From CAZSDU01 sp964429135 (lineage in GTDB: Bacteria > Bacteroidota > Bacteroidia > Bacteroidales > FEN-979), in contig CAYSAU010000021.1 in assembly GCA_964429135.1 (NCBI GenBank), positions 1-39,469 on the forward strand: a stretch of DNA of 39,469 nt, written 5' to 3'. Shown in pieces: positions 34,423-39,469 of the stretch. Position 1 is the first letter of the stretch. Each line of letters starts with the position of its first letter. The notes beneath the pieces are model-generated. The model did no database searches and was not told the origin of the DNA. It saw nothing but the letters and a program-made list of their open reading frames with translations. A program made the translations under genes and the position numbers.

Positions 34423-35333
34423 TTGCCCGTATCATTTAAGATGACCTCTGGAAACTTCCAGAAATCATAATAGTTAAACCATTGTAAAGGATATTTGCCG
34501 ACCATCTTTTCCACAGCTTCAGCGTACTTTTTTAAAGTGTCACGATAGATCGTTTCACGTTTTTCAAGATTCCCTGACCAGGTTATATGGTATGAAGGGG
34601 TGGCATAAAAATGATAATGTGAACGACTTTCTTTTAAGGCAAACACGAAGGACACAGGGACATTGAACTTGGCGGCCATATGAATGGGTCCAATTGGAAA
34701 TGACGCTGGTTTCCCCATGAAATCAATGTTCATGGTTTTATTCCCTTCGATAAACCGGTCGCCATGCATGGCGACAATCTCATGGTTGGAGAGGGCCTGC
34801 TTAATCTCAAGAAGGTGGGAAAAATCATCACGGATAAGGATGAAATGAACTTTCCGCTGGGTCAGTATGTCTGACATATATCCTTTGATTTGCCTATGCT
34901 CGGCATCAAACAGGATGATATTGATTTTTTTGTCGAGACGGTTTAGTAATTGACCGGCAATTTCCCAGTTCCCGATATGGGCGCTGATCAACAAGCCACC
35001 ATTTTCCATCTGCCTCAGGTAATGTTCTCCTTCAAAATCAAAGGTGAATTTACTTTGGAATCCGGCTAACATGGCAATCTTATCCAGTAAAACCTGACCA
35101 AAAAGATAATAATTCCTGTAAACAGAAGTCAAGGAATGCAGACGGCCATATCCCATGATGTTGTGGAAGAATTGATAAATGGCGCGAAAAGCTTTACCCG
35201 AGGAAAAAAGGAAGTAAGAGACAACGAAATGCAGTAGAAAATAAGCAAAGGAAATACCCAGGTATTTTAACGTCCAGACAAATATTTTATATCCCAGCAC
35301 CCCTCCGCGGGTTTTGCCTTCCCATGATGACAT
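34419..35333 (-). CDS. LpxL/HtrB-type lysophospholipid acyltransferase
   Basis: A 304-residue acyltransferase of the lipid A late-acyltransferase family. There is an N-terminal membrane segment (~25-45) and the HX4D/E motif HIGNWE with His119 and Glu124, followed by the DRFIEGN region near residue ~195. I took the ATG at 35333; the TTG one codon earlier is less likely. It overlaps the radical SAM gene by 4 bp and follows an ACP gene by 6 bp. Homologues in aryl-polyene and flexirubin loci are thought to esterify the polyene acid to a lipid or resorcinol acceptor, which gives the locus its membrane anchor. Confidence 0.87.
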   Translation of the reverse strand: MSSWEGKTRGGVLGYKIFVWTLKYLGISFAYFLLHFVVSYFLFSSGKAFRAIYQFFHNIMGYGRLHSLTSVYRNYYLFGQVLLDKIAMLAGFQSKFTFDFEGEHYLRQMENGGLLISAHIGNWEIAGQLLNRLDKKINIILFDAEHRQIKGYMSDILTQRKVHFILIRDDFSHLLEIKQALSNHEIVAMHGDRFIEGNKTMNIDFMGKPASFPIGPIHMAAKFNVPVSFVFALKESRSHYHFYATPSYHITWSGNLEKRETIYRDTLKKYAEAVEKMVGKYPLQWFNYYDFWKFPEVILNDTGK

Positions 35334-35339
35334 CAACGA

Positions 35340-35588
35340 TTAGTTAGATTGAACGCGTTTAATGATATAGTCGTAAAAATCCCGTAGGGTGATGACCTCC
35401 GTCATCTCCTCTGCTTTCATTTTAAACCCGAAGTTGTTTTCGATGATCACAAAGAGGTCAACAAAATCAAGACTATCAATACCAAGATCTTTTTTAAGGT
35501 TGGCAGCAGGGGTTATCTGGTTTTCTTCAATTTCGATTTCGTCAATCAGGAGTTGGTTGATTCTCCTTATGATTTCTTCATTTTGCAT
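35340..35588 (-). CDS. Acyl carrier protein
   Basis: An 82-residue ACP starting MQNEEII, with the phosphopantetheine Ser39 in DLGIDSLDFVDL, a canonical AcpP-like DSL site. The ATG at 35588 is preferred to a TTG at 35615. It is placed between a FabF-type ketosynthase (48-bp gap) and the LpxL-type gene, so it may deliver acyl chains to that acyltransferase. A TATTTTTG box on the minus strand lies upstream. Confidence 0.9.
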   Translation of the reverse strand: MQNEEIIRRINQLLIDEIEIEENQITPAANLKKDLGIDSLDFVDLFVIIENNFGFKMKAEEMTEVITLRDFYDYIIKRVQSN

Positions 35589-35612
35589 CCTAATGATTTC
35601 ATTTGCAGAATG

Positions 35613-35620
35613 CAAAAATA
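35613..35620 (-). promoter_or_regulatory. TATTTTTG box upstream of the ACP at 35588
   Basis: On the minus strand this reads TATTTTTG, an exact TAnnTTTG match 25 bases upstream of the ACP start. The neighbouring T/A runs make chance more likely and no -33 element is visible, so it is only a candidate internal promoter. Confidence 0.28.
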
Positions 35621-35635
35621 ATGTTTTTTTTTAAT

Positions 35636-36859
35636 TTATGGATTAAATTTCCTGACTACCAGGGCTGAGTTAGTGCCCCCGAAACCAAAGGAATTGGAGA
35701 GAAAGGCGGAAATCTCTACAGGAGTGGTTTTTCGGACGATGTTAAGTTTGGCCGAGACTTCATCCGGGTTTTCGAAGTTGATGTTCGGGGCGACAAATCC
35801 ATGCTGCATCATCAAGGTGGAATAGATGATTTCACTGGCACCGCCCATCCACATCTCATGACCGGTCATTGATTTGGTGCTGCTGACCAGAGGTTGATTG
35901 TCGCCGAAAACACTCAGAATGGCCTGGGCTTCATTGCTGTCTCCAACGGGGGTAGAAGTGGCATGAGCGTTGACATAATCTATTTCGGAGCTTTTTATGC
36001 TGGCATCCTTGATTGCCATTGCCATGGCTTTTGCGGGACCTTCCACGTTAGGGACAGAGATATGCTCCCCGTTGGAGGAAAAACCATAACCAATAATTTC
36101 AGCTAGAATGGGTGCATTTCTTTCCATGGCCGATTCGAGGCTTTCGATTATGATACTGGCGGCACCACCGCTTGGGACAAGCCCATCGCGGTCACGATCG
36201 AAAGGACGGGATGCTTTTTCCGGTTCCGATTCCCTGATTGAAAAGGCATTCAAGGCATCAAAACTGGCTGTGGATTCCGGATTGATCTCTTGGGCCCCGC
36301 CACAGATAATCATCTTCTGAAGCCCCTGGCGGATCATCCAAAAACCAATTCCGATAGCATGGGAACCGCTGGCACAGGCACCACTAATGGTGAAATTTAT
36401 TCCTTTCAGTTTAAAAATAACGGAAAGGTTCATGGAAACCGTTGAATTCATCGATTGGAAAATATAACCTGAACCAATCATCATGGTATCTTTCTTCTGT
36501 CGGAGGATATCCACGGATTCCACCACAGGGACAGCGGAACTGTCATTCCCGTATAGAATTCCAATTTCATTTCGGTCAAGGAAATCCTGGTCAATGATTG
36601 AATTTTTCAGGGCTTCACATGTGGCAAGGTATGCATATTCCCCTTGAACAGGCAGTCCGATACGCATTCTACGATCCAGGACACCTTTCAGCGAAGGCCG
36701 ATCCAACATGCCGGTAAGGGCAGAGCGAAAACCCATTTCTTTTCTAACAGGATCAAAGATAATCCCGGATCTACCCGTGTATAAAGATTCTTTAACTGCG
36801 TCAAGATTTTTCCCGATCACGGAATAAATGCCCATACCTGTAATTACGACCCGATTCAT
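35636..36859 (-). CDS. FabF/FabB-type beta-ketoacyl-ACP synthase
   Basis: A 407-residue ketosynthase with Cys162 (ISGACASGSHA), His299 (NAHATSTPVGD) and His334 (MTGHEMWMGGA), with SNSFGFGGTNSA at the C-terminus. The triad is complete. The HATST and GHEMWMGGA forms differ from the HGTGT/GHTxGAAG forms of the other ketosynthases here and are more like KAS I-type relatives. It has no CLF next to it. Placed third in the run after ammonia-lyase and FabG, it may perform the first extension of the aromatic starter; that is inference from order only. Confidence 0.92.
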   Translation of the reverse strand: MNRVVITGMGIYSVIGKNLDAVKESLYTGRSGIIFDPVRKEMGFRSALTGMLDRPSLKGVLDRRMRIGLPVQGEYAYLATCEALKNSIIDQDFLDRNEIGILYGNDSSAVPVVESVDILRQKKDTMMIGSGYIFQSMNSTVSMNLSVIFKLKGINFTISGACASGSHAIGIGFWMIRQGLQKMIICGGAQEINPESTASFDALNAFSIRESEPEKASRPFDRDRDGLVPSGGAASIIIESLESAMERNAPILAEIIGYGFSSNGEHISVPNVEGPAKAMAMAIKDASIKSSEIDYVNAHATSTPVGDSNEAQAILSVFGDNQPLVSSTKSMTGHEMWMGGASEIIYSTLMMQHGFVAPNINFENPDEVSAKLNIVRKTTPVEISAFLSNSFGFGGTNSALVVRKFNP

Positions 36860-36928
36860 ATTTTAGAGGTAAGAAAGTGACACAGTGAATTTCCAATGTA
36901 AATCTACAGTGGTATCTCGTAAATTTTT

Positions 36929-37657
36929 TTAGGTATACAGTCCTCCGTTTACGTTAATCACGGCCCCGGTTACATAGGAAGCATTGTCAGAGGCCAGAAA
37001 GGCTACAGCTTCGGCAACTTCTTCCGGTCTGCCAAAACGTCCCAAGGGGATCATTGCTTTAAGCTGGGTTTCGTCAAGATCACGGGTCATATCTGTACGG
37101 ATGAATCCCGGAGCGACCGCATTGACGGTAACATTCTTTTTTGCCACTTCCTGAGCCAGGGCTTTGGTAGCACCGATTACTCCTGCCTTTGCAGCCGAGT
37201 AGTTGGCCTGGCCTGGAAGTCCTTTTAATCCTGACAGTGAAACAATATTGATGATCCTTCCGAATTTACCCAGCAGCATATCTTTGATCAGGACACGGGT
37301 AACATACAGGAAACTGTTCAGGTTGGTATTCAACACATCATGCCATTCTTCATTTTTCATCCACATCACCAGGGCATCCTTACGGATTCCTGCATTATTC
37401 ACCAAAATACTGATGTATTTCCCTTCGTTACGCGACTGCCATGAAGTCAAGGCCTGTTCCACGGCATCGGGATTGCCGATATCGAATTTCAGCAATTCTC
37501 CATCACTTCCCTTTTCACGGACATGCTGCAAAGTATTTTCGGCTTCCGCTTCATTTGAGTGGTAATTGATAAGAACATAAAATCCCATTTCGGCAAACCT
37601 GAGGCAGATGGCTTTCCCGATTCCTCTTGATCCGCCGGTCACAAGTGCATATTTCAT
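36929..37657 (-). CDS. fabG: FabG-like 3-oxoacyl-ACP reductase (SDR)
   Basis: A 242-residue short-chain dehydrogenase with the cofactor motif TGGSRGIG (7-14), NNAG (87-90) and the catalytic Ser140, Tyr153 and Lys157 in YSAAK, ending NVNGGLYT. It would reduce 3-oxoacyl-ACP with NADPH. The start is the ATG at 37657; a TTG two codons earlier is less likely. It begins 10 bp after the ammonia-lyase gene stop. It is the only FabG-like gene in the window, so it probably serves every elongation cycle of the pathway. The gene symbol is given by family resemblance. Confidence 0.9.
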   Translation of the reverse strand: MKYALVTGGSRGIGKAICLRFAEMGFYVLINYHSNEAEAENTLQHVREKGSDGELLKFDIGNPDAVEQALTSWQSRNEGKYISILVNNAGIRKDALVMWMKNEEWHDVLNTNLNSFLYVTRVLIKDMLLGKFGRIINIVSLSGLKGLPGQANYSAAKAGVIGATKALAQEVAKKNVTVNAVAPGFIRTDMTRDLDETQLKAMIPLGRFGRPEEVAEAVAFLASDNASYVTGAVINVNGGLYT

Positions 37658-37667
37658 AGGCAAACCA

Positions 37668-39218
37668 TTAATCCATTAAAGAAAACTTCGGTTTATTTTC
37701 AAGAAGATAGTTTTCGATTTTCTTGATATCCTTATATTTTGTTGAGTCTTCTGAGAATTTTGGGACCAGCTTCCTGAGATCATTGAATTTTTTTAATGAA
37801 TAGGAGGATAATTTCGTGGTGAATTTCAGGTAATCGATGGCTTGCAGAATGGTGATCATATGGATAGACAGCACATGGTAGGTATTGTCAATTACCTTTT
37901 TGGTCATCAGGGCTGCATTGGTACCCATGCTGACAATATCCTGATTATCATTGTTGTTCGTAATGCTGTGAATATACATGGGAAAGGAGAGGGTTTGGTT
38001 TTCGGCAACGTTAGATACTGCCGTAAACTGTACGCCCTGCATACCCAAATTTAATCCCAGTTTACCAAGGTTCACAAAAGGAGGGAGGATCTGGTTCATC
38101 TTGTCGTTCATCAGGTAATTCAACTGGCGTTCGGCCAGCATGGATAGCTTAGTGAGAGCTATCTTCAGTTTATCCATTTCAAGGGCTACATAATCTCCAT
38201 GAAAGTTCCCGCCGTGATAAACGTTTTTATTTTCACTGTCGATAATGGGATTGTCGTTGGTTGAATTCACTTCATTGATGAGCACCTGCTCAGCATTGAT
38301 GATGGTGTCGAGTACCGGCCCCATTACCTGAGGTACGCAGCGTAGCGAATAATATTCCTGTACTTTATGTTTAAAAACTTCGACCTGCTCTGTTTTCCCG
38401 TTATACAAGTGATCAGCCCTTCGGCGGATCAATTGGCTGTCCTTCAGAATGTAACGCATCATTCTGGCCACCTGGTTCTGCCCGTAATGGTATTTGACAC
38501 TGTTCAGCCCTTCAGAAAAATGGTCATCATAAGATTCCACAATTTCATTGATCATGGATGAAGCAAGGATGGTCCAGTCGAACAGGTTTTTTGCATGCAC
38601 GATATTGATCATCGCGATGCCGGTCATGGCAGAAGTTCCATTGATCAGGGAAAGCCCCTCCCGGATGTGCATTTTGATGGGTTTCAGTCCTTCTTTTTCG
38701 AAGACGTTTTGAGTTGGCTGAAGTTTCTTTTTATACCAAACTTCCCCTTCCCCGATGAGGTTAAGGGCTAGATGAGCAAGCTGAACCAGGTCGCCGCTCG
38801 CTCCTACACCACCATGTTCCGGAATAAAAGGATTAATGTCACGATTGATTAGTTCTTTCAGTAAAATCACGACTTCCGGATGAATGCCCGATTTCGCCTG
38901 CATCAGGGTATTCAGGCGTGCCAGCATGGTGGCTTTGGCATACATTTCTGGGAGTGGCTCCCCACAGCCGGAGCTATGACTGCGGATCAGGTTATATTGG
39001 AGCTGAAGCTCATTGGCCGTGGAAATCTTATACTGTGCCATGGGACCCAGTCCCGTATTGATACCGTAAATTACTTTTCCTTTGGCAAATTCCTTCAGAA
39101 ATTCGTAATTTTCTTTGACTTTTTTCCTGGCCGTTACATCTAAATCGATCTGTTCTCCGGCAAAAATAATTTTATAAAAATCATCTGGGGTAATCTTCTG
39201 AGCACCTACACTAATCAT
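37668..39218 (-). CDS. Aromatic amino acid ammonia-lyase, probably tyrosine ammonia-lyase
   Basis: A 516-residue member of the HAL/PAL/TAL family. The MIO prosthetic group forms from Ala140-Ser141-Gly142 in GGVGASGDL; YGINTGLGP (51-59) holds the catalytic Tyr. Many stretches match the Flavobacterium johnsoniae tyrosine ammonia-lyase as I recall it (LQYNLIRSHSSG, EHGGVGASGDLVQL, HGGNFHGDY, NNNDNQDIVSMG). It would convert tyrosine to 4-coumarate, the aromatic starter of flexirubin-type pigments. The selectivity pair is Ser80-His81, which histidine ammonia-lyases also use, so substrate needs testing. It is the first gene of the long minus-strand run, with promoter signals just upstream. Confidence 0.9.
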   Translation of the reverse strand: MISVGAQKITPDDFYKIIFAGEQIDLDVTARKKVKENYEFLKEFAKGKVIYGINTGLGPMAQYKISTANELQLQYNLIRSHSSGCGEPLPEMYAKATMLARLNTLMQAKSGIHPEVVILLKELINRDINPFIPEHGGVGASGDLVQLAHLALNLIGEGEVWYKKKLQPTQNVFEKEGLKPIKMHIREGLSLINGTSAMTGIAMINIVHAKNLFDWTILASSMINEIVESYDDHFSEGLNSVKYHYGQNQVARMMRYILKDSQLIRRRADHLYNGKTEQVEVFKHKVQEYYSLRCVPQVMGPVLDTIINAEQVLINEVNSTNDNPIIDSENKNVYHGGNFHGDYVALEMDKLKIALTKLSMLAERQLNYLMNDKMNQILPPFVNLGKLGLNLGMQGVQFTAVSNVAENQTLSFPMYIHSITNNNDNQDIVSMGTNAALMTKKVIDNTYHVLSIHMITILQAIDYLKFTTKLSSYSLKKFNDLRKLVPKFSEDSTKYKDIKKIENYLLENKPKFSLMD

Positions 39219-39269
39219 CGGTTCAATTATTTATCAACACCTGGCATGCCAGTCCATTCATAAAGTTTG

Positions 39270-39277
39270 CAAAGGTA
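39270..39277 (-). promoter_or_regulatory. Candidate -7 box (TACCTTTG) for the ammonia-lyase-led operon
   Basis: On the minus strand this reads TACCTTTG, an exact TAnnTTTG match 52 bases upstream of the ammonia-lyase ATG at 39218. The -33 region at the right spacing (TTTCT) is weak. It is back-to-back with the tRNA promoter; the two -33 regions nearly coincide. It is the best candidate for the main promoter of the ~29-kb run. Confidence 0.5.
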
Positions 39278-39292
39278 AAAACTTTTTTAACA

Positions 39293-39323
39293 TTTGCAGA
39301 AAGTAAAAAAGAACTTATCTTTG
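39293..39323 (+). promoter_or_regulatory. Bacteroidetes-type promoter of tRNA-Arg
   Basis: TTTG (39293-39296), a 19-base spacer and TATCTTTG (39316-39323) match the Bacteroidetes -33 TTG / -7 TAnnTTTG consensus exactly. The tRNA begins 45 bases downstream of the -7 box. Confidence 0.65.
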
Positions 39324-39367
39324 CAGCCTGAATCGTTAGGCGATACGAGATAATCGTCAATCGGAAT

Positions 39368-39441
39368 GGCCTTGTAGCTCAACTGAATAGAGCATCTGAC
39401 TACGGATCAGAAGGTTGGGGGTTTGAATCCCTCCAGGGTCA
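39368..39441 (+). tRNA. tRNA-Arg (anticodon ACG)
   Basis: A full cloverleaf can be drawn by hand. The 7-bp acceptor stem is 39368-39374 with 39434-39440 (including G-U pairs), the D stem GCTC/GAGC, the anticodon stem TCTGA/TCAGA with loop CTACGGA (anticodon ACG at 39402-39404), and the T stem GGGGG/CCCTC. The discriminator is A39441 and CCA is not encoded. The D loop has GA instead of GG and the T loop reads TTTGAAT instead of TTCGAAT, so the usual G19-C56 tertiary pair would be A19-U56. It marks the right border of the biosynthetic locus. Confidence 0.95.
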
Positions 39442-39469
39442 CGAGAAAATGAGCCACTTACAGCATTTT

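Noticed and set aside
13621..39218. CRISPR arrays, insertion sequences or long direct repeats
   Set aside because: No spaced repeats, transposase-like proteins or terminal inverted repeats were seen; similarity within the region comes from paralogous genes only.
39339..39358. Small hairpin GGCGAT/ATCGTC in the tRNA-Arg leader
   Set aside because: Six base pairs including a G-U with an 8-base loop, and an alternative pairing is possible; too weak to call a regulatory structure.

Overview
The window looks like part of a Bacteroidetes chromosome. The evidence is indirect but consistent: boxes of the TAnnTTTG type upstream of the tRNA and several genes, almost no Shine-Dalgarno signals, an aromatic ammonia-lyase that closely resembles (from memory) the Flavobacterium johnsoniae tyrosine ammonia-lyase, and a gene set typical of Bacteroidetes flexirubin/aryl-polyene loci. 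Apart from one tRNA-Arg at the right edge, nearly everything belongs to one large lipid/polyene biosynthesis and export locus, which probably continues beyond the left edge.

Layout. Positions 125-1648 (+) encode a B12-binding radical SAM protein. Positions 1746-6801 (-) encode a three-domain MMPL transporter/acyltransferase/methyltransferase fusion and a GT2-DUF2062 glycosyltransferase. Positions 6855-9631 (+) encode two more B12-binding radical SAM proteins. From 39218 down to 9628 there is an unbroken minus-strand run of 28 genes with tiny gaps or stop/start overlaps. In transcription order these are: tyrosine ammonia-lyase, FabG-like reductase, ketosynthase (KS), ACP, LpxL-type acyltransferase, radical SAM, hotdog dehydratase, two (small protein + BtrH-like) units, ABC ATPase and permease, thioesterase, KS with a half-size chain-length-factor (CLF) partner, ACP, KS with a separate full-length CLF, a fused KS-CLF, polysaccharide deacetylase, LolA-like carrier, lipoprotein, FabZ-like dehydratase, thioesterase, two crotonases, an altered KAS III, radical SAM, 3-hydroxyacyl-CoA dehydrogenase, c-type cytochrome, KS, ACP and a FabD-like acyltransferase.

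How it may work (inference). The ammonia-lyase would supply 4-coumarate as an aromatic starter. ACPs, five catalytically complete FabF-type ketosynthases with their CLF partners, FabG and the dehydratases would build a polyene chain. The LpxL, PlsC and BtrH-like enzymes would transfer acyl groups, the methyltransferase and glycosyltransferase would decorate, and the ABC exporter, LolA/lipoprotein pair and MMPL transporter would move the product to the outer membrane. What differs from the flexirubin loci I know is the absence of a recognisable DarA and of an acyl/aryl-CoA ligase, and the presence of five B12-binding radical SAM proteins plus a coupled crotonase/3-hydroxyacyl-CoA dehydrogenase module. 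That combination suggests an aryl-polyene-like lipid further remodelled by radical chemistry. The exact product cannot be read from the sequence.
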